64,000 nt of DNA from Gnetum montanum (GCA_015680685.1 MNCI01007580.1:791314-855313); one strand, 5' to 3'. Positions 1-13,499 are shown, counted from the stretch's first letter. The notes: generated by a model from the letters alone, not told the origin. Numbers and translations are program-made.

Positions 1-668
1 ACTAGCCTAAGTGCGATGAGCAGCCGATTCCTTGACTAGCCGTACACACTGGGACTACCACTGGGATTACCAAGCATAGATCCTGGAATATGCTACTGGG
101 TTACCAAGTAGTCACAATGCTCGTAATCAAGTCGTACTCATACCGCATGCAACGAGCAGCCGATTCCTTGACTAGCCGTACACATCCTTAGATGCTCGTA
201 AGCAAGTCGTACTCATACCACATTCTAGGAAAGTAATAAATAATAATAATTAAAATTCTATCCATGCACTGCAAGGTTTATCCAATCAAGTTTGTCTTTA
301 TTGTCGTACACAACTTGCGTTCAGGTATAAAGTTGCTCGAATAAAGAGCTGTTCACTCTAGGACTCCTATTGCAGGCACATGGGAAATTAATCTAACTTT
401 GGAGTGATCAAACTGCCAGAGCTTCACTACTTCTAGCCAGGATTGGGAATGAGGGGAGTGCTACCTCTTATTTATAGATTTGGCGGCGGACCGCAATATC
501 ACGTACGCGATATCGCATGGGATGCGATATTGTGGTAGTTGCGATATCACGTACGCGATATCGGATGGGATGTGATATTGTGGCGGCCGCAATATCGCGT
601 ACGCGATATTGTGGCGGCCGCAATATCGTGTACGCGATATTGTGGCTTGTGCATATCGCGTCTCATCA
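1..668 (-). mobile_element. Athila-type LTR, partial (minus strand)
   Basis: The right edge reads CTCATCA, the inverse of the TGATGAG start shared by the other Athila-type LTRs here. A minus-strand TATA box (TATAAATAA) lies at 468-476. The left part matches the U5 side of other copies (ACTAGCCTAAG, and the CTGGGATTACCAAG stretch), and the rest of U5 lies outside the window. No polypurine tract lies beyond 668, so this is a 5' LTR whose body is off-window, or a solo LTR. Within it, a block with GAGCAGCCGATTCCTTGACT near 19 recurs near 143. It carries no coding sequence. Confidence 0.75.
483..660. repeat. Palindromic U3 repeat cassette
   Basis: Units built on GCGATATCACGTACGCGATA, GCGATATTGTGG and CGGCCGCAATATCGCGTACG alternate about five times just upstream of the minus-strand TATA box at 468-476. 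GCGTACGC, CGATATCG and GCGGCCGC are self-complementary. The block is far richer in CpG than its surroundings. Position and layout suggest a promoter/enhancer block of the LTR, which is inference. Confidence 0.8.
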
Positions 669-2256
669 GCTATGATGAAATGTTATTCCAACTAGTAACA
701 ATTATTAATTTTTTAAGTTCATGATAAAGAAGTGATATTATAGTGGAATAGGGATTCATTACGATATTGGTTCATATTTCCTAATGAAGGTTCCACTATT
801 GAGGATAATGATAAGTTATTTGAAATAAAGAACTAACAGATTAGGGATTGGGTGCAATATGTGAATAGAAATTAGAACATTCTTCACTATAGGAATGAAG
901 AATTGATTGAGAATTATTATCTCTTCATTAAGAGGATACACTATGGGATGATTAGACATAGAAGAATCACCTCTCTCCAATAGCTAGTGGTCATCTTTAA
1001 TACCATGATAAGTGATGCTACTTATGATTAGGCAAGTTAAATAGATGAAAAGATGGCTAAGGAGATGGATAGCATTAGGTTGGTTGATGGCATGGGTTCT
1101 AGCAATACTATGAATTTTAGCTTTGGCTATGGCATGCTATAATGTTTCATAAAGTTGCTTGCTTGTAGTAATTACGATGAGGAGAAAGTCCTTAGTAAGG
1201 AGAAATTTTACTATCATGGTGCCAACATGTTATTAGTGTTATGGTGATCCTTCTGTCTACTATGAAAGTACAATTAGATGTTACATCCTCATTTTAGGAG
1301 GATGCACCTAAGTCTTCTATGCCAAATAGCATGGCATTATCCATGAAACATTTTATTCATGGTAACCTAATGCAAGAGATGAAGGAAATTAGAGTAGGTG
1401 CTATGGGCATGTAAGATGATAAACAAGCCTCTAAGACAATGAAGGTAGATGATGTTGAAGTAGCTGGTGCTTATGATTTAGAGAAGAAGAAGTTGAGGAT
1501 AGAGGCTACTAGGGTGGAATACAAACTAGGTAACCATAATTCATTATTGTATAATGGTTTATGTTTTTAATTTAATCTGTTTAGTTCATTATATTTTTTT
1601 AGTTTTTAATTAGTTATTTACATGTTTTGATGGTTATGTTTAATGTTAATAGCTACCTTAAAGGCACAAAAAAGGGTAAAGAAAAAGACTTTAGACAAAG
1701 AATAAGATGAAAGAAAAGAGAAAGAAGAAGTAAAAGGAAGGGCAAGAAAAGAAGTAGAGCAAAAAGCAAGAGTGGAAGTTGTGTCTAAATCCACTAAGAA
1801 AGTAAAGAAGGAATCGATGGTGAAAAAATTATTGGATGAATAGGTTGACTTGGACATAGAAAATTATGCAGATGAGGTTAACACCCAAAGTATACAAAAG
1901 GAAATGGTTTTACTAATGAATTATTTAAAGGCTTATGACCTATTGGAGTATAAATAATTATCAAGTGATCATGTAGGTCATGGTTTGGATGACATCAATG
2001 ATGAAATAGTGTATCTTCTTCTAGGGTTCCTAGCTTTTTTCCCCTTAGGAAAAAGTCCATTTTTGATAAGGCTAGAAGAAAGTGGCTTGTAAGTAAGCTA
2101 GCATAAGGGGATAAGGTATCTTTTGGTGAGTTAAAGATTTTTAGCTTTAATTGTCACTTTGTTATGTATGTATGTATCTTTTTTATTTATGTATTTTTTA
2201 GATATTAGACTTATCATGATTTTTTCATACTTGTTTATGTGTGTGTGTGCCTATGT

Positions 2257-2308
<52 letters not shown>

Positions 2309-3330
2309 GAAAGATGTTTGGAAGAGTATTGATAAAGGGAAGTGGATATGAGGTATGATTGATAGCTTTATAGAGAAACTAAGGGCCATAACTAACATCA
2401 GTAAATTTATTTAATTTTGTGGATAGTCATGATGGTGATGTTTGATTGATATGTTAGTGAGACAATGAATGAATTACTTTTGCAAATCTTCAAATTTAGG
2501 TTGATCTTAAAGAAGTATCAGTTGTAGATCCTTATTTTTCAATTCTTAAATTTGTAAATGTTGAGGTTTGGAAGAGGATGGATTTCTTGGTTGGATACAG
2601 GATGAAAATGAACTCTTTTGTTAAAAAGAATGCTTATGCTAATATCACCTAACAATGGAGTAGTGGCCACCAAGAAGAATCACAAGAAAATATTGTCATA
2701 GATGGCACAATTATAGGAGAAAGTGGAGAATTTGAGAGCACATTTGCATGGAAGTAAAGTGGTGCACCATAACCATGTAGCTTCTTCCTACTAGTAGTTA
2801 CATGATTATCATGATGCTTTGATGGCTATCCATATAGTTCAAGAACATATGTTGTTGACTATGAAGAGGTTGAACACTAGACTGAAGGATAACTACATAG
2901 CATGGAAGTATTGAGGATGTCAATAGAAGAGGAACAATATTTTTTACAAGAAACAAGCCATCTTTCTTACAAAATAGCTTAAGAAGAATAGAAATACCAA
3001 GAGGAATACAATTCTACTAATAGAGAAGATAGAAATTAGTGATGTATTGAAAGTTTTTGAGAAGTGTATTATGATATAGTATAAAAAGAGAGAAAAACAT
3101 ATACTAGATTCTACAAAAGGGGAAGAAGATGAGAGGACTAAGAGAAAGACCAAAGTGGATGATTCTATCTTATCAGAGATACTAGATGTGAACTTGAAGG
3201 ACTTGGGCTTCACATTCCTCACCCCAAAGGAGATAACTTAGAAGCTCATAGATGGGTATGATTAAGAGGAAGTGAAAGAGATTGAGATAGCAAGAGAAAA
3301 AGAGGATGAATCAAGTCCTAGCAATCATCT
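669..3330 (+). pseudogene. Decayed protein-like region, unrecognised
   Basis: Broken plus-strand reading frames can be followed in pieces: near 780-1,130; a Lys/Glu-rich run near 1,660-1,960; near 2,560-2,650; and an acidic/Lys-rich run near 3,060-3,330. AT-rich stretches without coding character separate them, as with introns or insertions. Stops interrupt every piece. The composition suggests a coiled-coil or low-complexity protein, but I recognise no family. It could be an old mobile-element ORF or a host pseudogene. The minus-strand ORFs at 1,618-1,857 and 2,944-3,222 are antisense shadows of it. Confidence 0.3.
2257..2306. repeat. (AG)n microsatellite
   Basis: About 24 AG units with a single interruption (AAAG), preceded by a short GT run at about 2,238-2,249. 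Confidence 0.95.
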
Positions 3331-6300
3331 ATAGGTAAGACATGATGGTTTGAGTTAGTTAGTTTTAATATTTATTTTATTTTTGTGTTGAATTTTCAAA
3401 TTATATATTTTTCTGATTTAGTTTAGTTTTGTGTTTTTATGTATTTTACTAATTTTTTTAATTTTTATTTTTCTTTTATAAATATAGATGTGCCAAGAGA
3501 TTTTGGTAGTGAGGGTAAGAATGAAGATGATGTAGAAGTTGTGGAAAATATTTTTTTCTCCCAATGGTTTAGGCATAGGTGGCTAGGAGTAAGAGATAAG
3601 AGATATCATTAGACCATATAATGATGACATATATCTATTATGAACATTTATATAGATATAGGTTATGATACATAGAATTTTTGTTTATGGACTTTGTATT
3701 TTTATGTGTTTGTAGTTTTGCAATTTTTTATTTTTATATTTTCTTCTAGTTTTCTATGTTTTGGGATTTTTAAGTTTAAGATATGTATGTTTTTCAATTT
3801 TTTAATGTGAGATTAAGAAGAAATATAATAAAAATGAAAGGTCTTAATTTGAATTTGTTTTTAAAAAGCTAAGCAATAGAGGTAAACCATAAAGAAAAAC
3901 TGAAATGGGAAAGTGATAAACATGACAAGATAGTAAAAATGGAGTAACGAAAATACATAAATAGCTAGAATAACTAGAAATAGAAATGAATCTAAAAGCT
4001 AAATACAAGAAAAATGAAGAAAAAGACAAAAGTGGATGTAATTCCATTAGTGGCTATGCTTTGACAATAGCTTTTCTATCCCATGACCTAGTAAGACTTT
4101 TTATGCTTTCAACATACTCAATGATATATAGTTCTTTGAATCTTGCATTTACAAATTCATACATGTTAGATGACCAAAATATACTAGTATAGGACTCATT
4201 GATTCCTTCCATTGATGAAGTTTGTCCTAACAACATGGGTTGTGATCCTAGGCTAGTTTCCTCTAAGACATCAAGACGGAAGATAGTAGGGACTTCACAA
4301 CACATATAACTACTTCTGTATCCTTTCATGGAAAATGTATCTCTTAATGTACACATGAAGAAATAACATGATGATAAGCTAACCATGATTTTCCTAAGAT
4401 AGTGTTAATGTTGGATGAGTTTCTAATCACTATGAAGACTACCTTAAATGCAATACAACTCCCTACCAAAAAAAGGTAAGTTTATCACTTGTATGAATTC
4501 TAATCTATCCCCACTAAAAAAAATCAAAGATTAGTTTTAGTGAGAGTATGTGATTTTTTTTGAAGGCTAAGACACTTTATGACTACTCATGAGATAACAT
4601 TGACTTTGGCTTCATCATCTATAGGCACTAAGGGTAGTGTCACAATTCCTGATCTATATTATGATGTAGATAAATAGTTGGCACATGACACCCATAGTAG
4701 GATGGCTCTTGATGTTTTCTCCTTTGAAAATCAAATAGTTAGCCTAACACCATGAAATGTTAAGTACTAATAATATTTCTTAAGCATTAGGTTGAATGTC
4801 TACTGGCACTGTGATGGATTTGAACAGATCATCCAGCATCAAACTACTTAAACTTTGATTCAAGATGAGCTCTTCAGTAATCATTTACATAAATTATGCA
4901 ATTTCTAATAATCAAGTATCTAGATATATAGTAAAGAAATTATTATTACCAACCAAATTACACTTACACCCATAAATAGTTAGTTGTTTGAATTAGAGTA
5001 CTAACCACCAAACCACACAGTAATGCTTAGTGAGGACTCAATCACATGGCATGATTTTTGGTTATTATGGTGAAACATGGCCATATGATATGATATCATA
5101 CATATATAGAAATATCATAATGGAGAGTTTTTTTTCCTACCATAGCCATGGTTTCATGGAGATTAATTTCATTAATAATGATATATAGTTGTTAAGTTCT
5201 AGTAAAGAACTTAACAACACTACAAAATTTAAACTAGAAAATCTTATGAAACACTTGGGTGTTTTTAAATTTTAAAAGATCATTGTCAAAATGAAGTGCA
5301 TGTGACTAATAAGGAAGGTCATGGCATTTTTCTCATCATTATTATAAATCATACCATGCTCAAAAAATCATGTCATGTGACTTGGCCGAAGTTTTCATAT
5401 GAATAAAATTTTCAATTCCATAGTGTATAATGTGATTTCGATGGATGTCTTCCACATTATTCAAGAAAAACTATAGTATTTTAATAAATATGCAATTGTA
5501 GATTCATAATATAATATTGTTACCATGAAATAGGAAATTTTGAGTTTTCGCTTACATAGAGGCAAAGTTTTCACTTATACAGAGGCAAGCCAAACTGGGT
5601 GATGGTTAGCTAACCATCACCATCTAAACACATCTATATTATAAGAAGAAACAAGATGGTTTAAATCATCAATCATGAAGAATAAGGATTTATTTTAAAG
5701 ATTGCAAGTTCAATTAGAACCTAAAAAGACACCACCAAAGGTTAAAAAGAAGTTGCAAGAGTGTATAGGATTTTTCATACCAAAAATGTTTTGAGTGTAA
5801 AAATTATAAACATGGCTAAAAATTAGATATGTTCCATTGATATAACATAGTCTGGAAAATAAATCTATCTAAAGATATCCTATCACCCTTAGAATCTACA
5901 TCCTTGAGATAACAAGTCATATTTCAATGTTAATAGTAGAGATATAGAACAACCTAATTATGACTACCTTATTATGACTTAAATTATGATATTTTATAAT
6001 ATTAATAGTTTGCTATGTTGCTAGCCCAGGGGCTTGTTATTTGATTTGAATTTACCCTAAATAAAAAATATGTATTAATAGAGAAAATTGTGTAGTTTTC
6101 ATGGAGAAGAGCGATAGAAGATGATATTGGATGGTCAAATGGAAAGGTCTAGAACTGTAGTATATGCTACATAACATAAGGAAGTCTAGTTTGTTGAGGA
6201 AGATGATTATAGTAGAAGCAATGAAGTATGATAGTGATGCTGCAAGCTATGATAGTTTATAAAAAGAAATGATTAGCCAAAGGAAAGATTTTGGGATTAC

Positions 6301-7659
6301 CTGCCACCTTGAAGACAAGTTGAAATTCTAATTTTGAGAGTTTGATACAAACATCCAACATTAAACCAACACCATGCAATGTATTTATTTGGATGCATAA
6401 GATTTTTGCATTAAAAAATTTGTTTGGACTAAGGATTCAAGACAAGATTAGAAAAGAAAATTATGTAAACTTAAATTAATTTGATTTGGTTGAGTTAGAA
6501 AAGGAGGCCTAAATAATAAATTAGCTACAAGCATCATACATTATTTTCTTATGTTTAAACTACTAAGATTTGCCACAGTGATGACTTAGAACTGCATACT
6601 TTGGGAAGTAAACATTGTTAGAATTGATTTTTAGTTGTTCTTTGTCAATTAATGTGAGTCTTTCCTTTAACATAAGCTAACTATGAAGAAACTTCTTGGA
6701 CAATTGAAACGTGAGAAAAATCGTGAGTGGAGGAACTACATGGTTGGGCATTACATTAGTTGCTAGGATCTGAAATTGTTTGTGCTCTTTAGTTACATTA
6801 TTAAAAAGATGACTTAATCATATTGTTGTTTTCTCTTTCAATGTTTTACATGTAACTGTAACCAATCACCTTTATGTCTAAAGATAATCTAGGAGAAGTC
6901 TTTAAAATAGGCTTGGTTCCTGGATTTAACTCAATCTTAAACTCTACCTATCTCATCTGGATGAAAAAATAAGCAATTATATATGGAACACATCTAGAAA
7001 TTCCTACATCATATGAAGCTAACCTAATTTATTGAGACCATGTAACAATTGCGCCCCTTCTAAAGCATCCATCATAACACACCAAAAGATACCAAATCTA
7101 ACTAGATTAATCAAGTATAAGTTTGGATCTATATTGACAAGGATTTTGAAATTCTAACCATGATTTTGTATTGTTAGAGTTCTCTTTGACCTTACCATCT
7201 TACTCTTATCTTACCTTATCTTCATTTTTCAATTATGCCTTTATTTTTTTATGGGTGAGGGTAAGGTTATATCATGTGACACAATTTTTGTCTCCCATAT
7301 CTAAGATGCAATTTCTTTTGTTTCCCATTTCTGAGATCCACTTTAGCCAACACTGTGTAATCTTACATCATAGTTTGTAAAATCTATAATTAATTGCAAG
7401 ATTTGCAATAAATCTCAAGCCAACATTAAAGTCAATTCAAAATTGGATCAGAGATTTAATGTAATGAATAGTGTTATATTTTTATTACTTTTTAAGTTTA
7501 ATATATTATTTATTGCTAATTTTGATACCAACCAAAATCTAAAATTTCTATATTTCATTTTTCACTTTTACTAATCTCTTAGATGAAAGTAATTAGAAAA
7601 TGTCACTACCAACATGGGTAGATATAATTGCATTTTGTAAACCTTCAGCCTAAACAAGG
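3331..7659. other. AT-rich stretch with no recognisable gene
   Basis: I see no domain, LTR, primer site or RNA gene here. A minus-strand ORF of 110 codons (4,054-4,386) has ordinary amino-acid composition but no motif I know and no homologous-looking neighbour. It could be a chance ORF or a remnant. The rest is AT-rich and consistent with very old insertions. Confidence 0.5.
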
Positions 7660-8251
7660 GTGATGACAAGGATGATCATCACCAATGTACTTCCTTCCAC
7701 TTACATCAACTATGTGCTCAACCCTACACTCCATGTCATGAAGTCATTGAAGTACAGGGAGGAAGAAAATTTTTCTTACCTTCTGATAAGATATCTCATG
7801 TATCGTTACAATGATGATGCCTTAAAATTATGTTTTCCATTTTTTATTTTAGTAATCCTCCATAATTGTGGAGTTCTTGAGCTACAAACAGGAACAAAGA
7901 TGCACCTCTCCATTCTCAAGAAGTATGCCTTTGCTTGTTCTTTGAATATTTACATGAACGTTGGCCTGTTTGTGAAGGAATCATAGGAACTAGGTTCTTC
8001 ATTAGTGCCAAAGGCTAGTGAATTCCATGGATTCTTGGATGAAGTTTGGTTCTAGCTACATGAGATCCAATCCACATAGAGGAAGATCTTCATAGTGCTT
8101 CAAAAGGTTAGCTCAAGCATCTCCACCATGGACAAAAGGATGGTAGACATTGAAAAACATGTTCACCCTCAAATCCATGATGATGATGAGGGGGCAGTAA
8201 CCTCTAATTTTGAGGAGGAGATGGAAGTGGAAGTAGGCTCAGAGGCTTAAT
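7660..8251 (+). pseudogene. ORF with weak PPR-like pattern, then acidic remnant
   Basis: An open frame runs from 7,660 to 7,986 (108 codons). Its second half (VLELQTGTKMHLSILKK) loosely follows the ALExGKxIHxxIIKxG pattern of plant PPR repeats, and DDALKL precedes it as in a PPR helix. One such partial repeat is weak evidence. After the stop, a frame with Asp/Glu-rich character continues to about 8,250. Alternatives are a chance ORF or a mobile-element remnant. Confidence 0.22.
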
Positions 8252-8457
8252 GCAAGCCTCAAATATAAATTTAATTTTGTTGTTTGATGGCTGTGTAAAC
8301 ATTAAGAATCATGGATAAGTTTAATTTGGTGTTGTTATTTTGATACTAGATAGTTAGCAATCATGTTCTTTTTGTTAAATGTATACATGTTTTAATTTTT
8401 TATGGCCAAAAAGATATTTGAGAATTGTAGTAGCATAATTTTATTTTTTAGTTGAAC

Positions 8458-8480
8458 ATATATATATATATATATATATG
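8458..8480. repeat. (TA)n microsatellite
   Basis: Uninterrupted TA dinucleotide run of about 11 units. Confidence 0.9.
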
Positions 8481-9249
8481 TTTTTTCTCTTTTCATTTAT
8501 TTCACCTTTATGGCCAGGCACTTGCCAAAGGCTAGTTAAGGGCTGTGTTAAACCCTAAAATTGCTTCAATTCTTAACATTATAATTTGGTATTTTTATTT
8601 TTTTACTATTTTCATATGTTGAAGATAATCAATTTTGGAAGTTTAAGTCCATAAGTACTAATTTCTCCTTTAAGCTTATGTATCATAGGAAATTGCAGGA
8701 GTGATGGAGATGGATATCGATTATATCAATCCCCATGGATGACAGAATTGACAATCCACTTTGATGAAGATCTGAATCAATTGTTATCAAATTCTTTGAT
8801 ACCAATTAATTATCCAAATGACTATTTTTGTATGTTATTCATAGTATAAATAAAGAACCTTGACGTTATATTAGAAAAAGATAAACTCAAGAGAAAACCT
8901 ACACCAAATTAAATCCCCCTTTGTATTTGAATTATTACAGAAGAGTGTTGATGCTTTATGCCAATCAACAATCATTGATGTATGAAGGTTGTGAAGTTGT
9001 TAGACCATGGAGACAGCAGAGCAGGGTCATAACTTAGGTAACATCTACTTTGTAATCTTCCATATTTATGATGGATTTATGTAATTTCAATTAGGTTTAA
9101 TTAGTTGTATTCATCTTTGAACTTAATATTAGAAGTTAAGGTGAAGCTTAGTTGATTTTACTTATGGGTGAGAGCCATAAGTATGGCATTTTCACTTGAA
9201 TTCAACTCTAATTGTTATTTTTCTTGAGATATTTTTAAGTTTGAACTAT
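8481..9249. other. AT-rich intergenic sequence, nothing recognised
   Basis: No supported gene. A TATA-like TATAAATAAAG occurs near 8,847, but no LTR edge or ORF goes with it. Confidence 0.5.
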
Positions 9250-10092
9250 TCCTCCATGGATACAACTCATAGGTCAGTCACAAACAAGGTGACAATCCCT
9301 ACAACAAAGATAATCACTAAGGTAACTCAGCACTAAGCTTTGCCTAGCTCATCAATCACAAAATTCGATGTAGTATTCATTGACATCCTTGTTATATTTC
9401 CCTAGGAATTTTAACTTCATGATGGTTTCTTTTCTATGACAAGAATATTTAAAATTTCTCTTCAACCTATATTTCATTAGATTACAATCTCTGATAGGTT
9501 AACCATTTTATGTTTCATAACCTTAGGAATCATTTTCCCATTAAATAGAAGTCATACATTCTAATATGAATTAAAAAATAGGTATCCTCAAGTTATTTGG
9601 TACCTCCTCCAATTAAAAATTCTTCTCAAGTGCCTTCATCCAACTCACAAAAGCATTGGTACCATCTACATCATTGAAAGTCTTCAACTCTATGTATGAA
9701 AGTCTTGAAGCATTTCTGAATGCTTTCACAAGTCTTGCCTTATCTTCGTCATTAAGCTTTCTTAAAGAAGTATTGAACACTATTAGAGCCCTTGGAGTTC
9801 TTATTTAAGGAATAGGATTTCCTCTAATTGGAATCCTTGGTTGATGATTTTCTACACTCCCATAGCTTGATTGACCTTCTTCTTCATCCACTCCATGTTC
9901 ACATGGTTGTGAAGCTTCTTCATCTAAATGTATATGCTCTTCACCTTCATGTGTTGGAATATGGCAAGGAGTGACATGTCTGTCCACCTTTGTATTGATT
10001 TCATTTAACCAAAAAACAATCATCTGGAAGGTAGACCTTATACTCTCCATGTTCCGATTTAAAGCTTGCACCTATTTCTTCGTGGTTGCCAT
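9250..10092 (-). pseudogene. gag: Ty3/gypsy gag remnant
   Basis: The frame starts at ATG 10,092 (MATTKK, then a TAG where CAG/Gln is likely) and continues with an acidic linker near 9,830-9,990. A retrotransposon-gag core follows at about 9,640-9,300: FNDVDGTNAFVSWMKALEKN, then a pattern matching xLExxFxxxxVPxxxRIxxxxxxLxGxAxxWW, and finally KxxNEYYxEFxDLxRQ. Gag packages element RNA into virus-like particles. At least seven stops interrupt it, so it is dead. No protease or RT was recognised to its left. A degraded primer site lies about 50 bp upstream, which supports the start. The lineage is uncertain: a chromovirus or Tat gag is possible. Confidence 0.65.
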
Positions 10093-10140
10093 CTAAAATT
10101 GACAAGATGCTCAACCAAATCCAAGCAATGATAACACTAT

Positions 10141-10152
10141 GCTATGATACAA
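10141..10152 (-). other. Degraded primer-binding site (tRNA-iMet-like)
   Basis: The minus strand reads TTGTATCATAGC, which matches 10 of 12 bases of the usual initiator-Met primer site TGGTATCAGAGC. It lies about 50 bp upstream of the gag ATG. It fixes the LTR/internal boundary of this minus-strand remnant near 10,153. Confidence 0.5.
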
Positions 10153-11250
10153 TAACGCTAGAGTAGATTTGCTCCAATAATAAATTACCTTCAAATACTA
10201 AATCTAGATATTATGCAAATATAAAACTTTTTGCTAAAAATAAGAAAACTAGCTATCTTCAATTAATTTATTAGAAGAATACAATCAGGTATTCACAATC
10301 CACAACATCGAAAACCTATCACACTCAAATGATATTATAGGGCATGAGTCTCTACAACCACATAATGTCTATTCTCAATGGAAGACACAACCAATAAAGA
10401 ATCTCTCCCATAACTCAAGACTAAGATCTCAACTCACAAGTGAGATACAAGGAAATGGAACACATAGACCAACACATCACAAGCTAATCTTGGAGTTGTA
10501 ATCACCAATGACACTTACCCAATGTGTTCACCACTCTCTCTTACTTAGCTCTGTATTCTCAAGAGGATTTTCTCTCACTATTCCTCATGTAAACAATGAT
10601 GAATGCATTGATATTTATGTCAAATCAGAAGATAAGAATCCTAGAAATGTTTCCTTAACTCATTATGAGGTTTTCCATATGTTTCCCAAGTCTTCTTACT
10701 TTCTTCTTGGTTGTTTCCATCTTTTTCTATTACATTCTACCTATTTTCTAAATTATGATGGGCATTTTCAGAAGTTTCTCCATTTGCATGAATTGTCTCT
10801 AATCTTGTAAAGACATCCCCTATGAAAACCCAACTCTTGATTGAGATGTCTATTATTTTTCCAAGAAGTCTCTACTAAACCCAAGATGACTCAAGTTCTA
10901 GTGAGACATCTTGCCTGAGATGTCAAATGCATAGTTGAGACGTCTCAAGTTTTAGTGAGACATCTCACCTGCCAGTGCTAAATACAAAAATGCTTATGTT
11001 GATGTTTGGAACCTCCAGATGCTTCCAAGAAAGTCCCCATAGATCCTAGAAACCCTTAAAATCATCAAAATGATCCCAAAACACCCTAAAACATGCCAAA
11101 ACATCTAGGAATCATCATCAACAAAATCAACACCAGAAGACACACACTAACAAGACACAATCATCCATGTCTTTTTTAAGCTTGAAATCTGCAAAATGTT
11201 CATGTAGGGTTGAACAAGGGGATCATAAGAGATATCCCTACACCAATTTG
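10153..11250 (-). mobile_element. Probable 5' LTR of the 9.3-10.1 kb gag remnant
   Basis: It lies directly upstream of the primer-like site on the minus strand. It holds a repeat block (10,834-10,970) with GAGATGTC, GAGACATCTTG and the palindrome GAGACGTCTC, placed like the U3 cassettes of the other LTRs here. The outer edge is not visible, so the right coordinate is approximate. No second copy of this LTR was seen in the window. Confidence 0.4.
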
Positions 11251-12740
11251 TATCACTCTAAAGATACTCATTCTAAGTATCAACATGCTTAATGCTTGCA
11301 TTACCTACTACATCATCATGTTGTAATGGGAACTATGTATTATTGTCCTCTAAAGGTGATAATGTTTCTTTTGACTAAAATGGAAGGATAACATTAAGAC
11401 ATTATTATGATAGCTCTCCACATTCTATCCTTTCCTCTTCTATGAAATGAAGTAGGCATAGATATCCCACATCATAAACTTAAGAAAATTTATAATGCAC
11501 AATTTGCTAATAGCCATATGATGAGAGAAAAGTTGTCTTAACCTTATAACTTTATTTATTATCTATTATTTAAAATAGTAAGTTAAGACTATTTCATATC
11601 TTTATAACTTTCTTTTTGATAATAGGATGTCAAGGAAGTGGATCATGCAATTAAGGATGATGTTGAGTGGAAGATTATTTTTGTTTTTATGATTGTTCTA
11701 AAAATTAACATCATCATGGTGGCATATTTTGTGATGAAATCAAGTGGTTTTCCACCAAATCTTGTAAATAAATGTAACTATGGAAAATTTATTGAGAATA
11801 GTTGAGTTTTATTTTCTATAAATACTTATGGATTAAATGAATGATTATTCTAGATTCAAGGAATTGAAAATTGTATTTTTATGAATAGATCTTAGTTTTA
11901 GCATTTAAATATAATTTATCACTTGTGGCATTAAGAAGGACTCCTAAGAAGGACAACTATCAATATTAAGCTTATAATAAGAAATAGATAAGTTCATCTT
12001 TATTTATTTTTCTACAAAGAAAGTATTTTTGCTTACTTTTCTACAAAAAAAATAAAGTAAATTTACACTATCTAGGAATAAATAGTATGTCTATGATATT
12101 TTCTATCTTTCCTATTGTTAGATTGCACTCTTGTAGTATGATTACCTCAAATGTTAACTCATAAAATGAGTTGATAAAGAGATCAATTCATGTATTTTTG
12201 AATGTTTATTTTCTTATGCAAAAATGGTTGGATCAAATTTTATTTATTATAATAATGTATTTTACCTTTTAATAGTAGCATTTAGACTTTAGAATTTATT
12301 TAATATATGGTTTTATTTGTAGTAATATTGCTCAGATTTTAATTCATCATTTTTGACATCATTATCAATGAATGACATTGTTTAATTGATATGGGATGGC
12401 TATAAAATTAGCAACATTTTAGAAAGATAAAAATGATGGGTGTAGAAATGAAAATTGAAGTTTTATTAATGATGAAGTATCTAGTGGTCATTTATATGTC
12501 AATTTTAAGCCTTGGATTAGGGGAAGTGTTTTGTATGTCTAGTGTTTGTAGTCTAGTGCATTCAGTTTAGGTTATTAGTCTTAGTGATGTATCCTGATGT
12601 TTTATGTCATACTGCAAGGTTTCATGCCTAATTCAAAGCCCTTTAGGATTATTCTAGCTTCATTTAAATGTCCCGATGTCATTCTAGCATGTTTCTTCAA
12701 GTTTCAGTTTGTTTCGACCAAAAAATCATCACTCGTGGTA
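11251..12740. other. AT-rich stretch, nothing recognised
   Basis: No domain, repeat edge or RNA gene could be supported. The last 200 bp may be the 3' internal end of the element whose LTR candidate follows. Confidence 0.45.
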
Positions 12741-13300
12741 GATGGGGAGGGGGTGCATTGATGACCCTATGCTAGTATTACCCCTTGCATCAACACATCC
12801 CCTACATGTTCTAGCTTGTAGTGTGACTTAGGACCACTAATATGGTGTAGACGAGCCTTAGTGTTCAAACATTAACAAACCTGCTTTGTTTCCATGTGAA
12901 AACTATAAATCGCTAAGGAAAGTTCTTATACATAAGAAAGTTTTACTTAGTTATTTTCTTGGGATTGTGACATCCAAATTGTGTAAAGAGCTCTTCCTCC
13001 CTTAGGTAAGTTAATTTTCTTCTCTATTTTTGTGTGTTTTAAGTTGTCACTTTCACAAATGTAGCTAGACTTTGTTAGAGTGCTACCTTACTTACATAAC
13101 CCAAAACCATTTGGTCAATGAGGAGTCTAGTGTTTGCACAGTGGATAAATCTTATGGTTTTCCTCATTTTATCATTGACATCTTAAACATTAAAAATAAA
13201 AAAAATTAAAATATTTAAAATATTTGTTTATTTTATTCTTGTTTTGATAAGCTGTAATGACTCAACCTTACCTAAGAAGGTTACAACTGTATAGCATGTT
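12741..13300 (+). mobile_element. Candidate LTR with adjacent polypurine tract
   Basis: A purine run (GATGGGGAGGGGG) is followed directly by TGCATTGATGACC, which is how a polypurine tract meets a 3' LTR. A TATA box (CTATAAATC) lies about 150 bp into the candidate LTR near 12,905, the usual U3-to-TATA spacing. I could not identify the 3' edge, a primer site or a partner LTR. Confidence 0.35.
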
Positions 13301-13499
13301 GTTGGACCATCGAGGTTGTGACTAGGAGGTATTTATTGCATTTTATGTATATGTTAGCACATTTTTGGCCATTTAATGGAGTAGGCTTTATGAAATGTAT
13401 TCCACCCTTTTCTTGGTTTAATACAAGAGACTAAAAATACAATGGATCCACTGAAGTTTCAAACAATCCACATAAGAGGATTGCAAGTTTTGATGGAAT

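Noticed and set aside
2257-2306. GAGA-element promoter
   Set aside because: It is a plain microsatellite with no associated gene start.
4054-4386. 110-codon minus-strand ORF as a host gene
   Set aside because: No recognisable domain, no splice or promoter context and no homologous-looking neighbour. Mentioned only in the region note.
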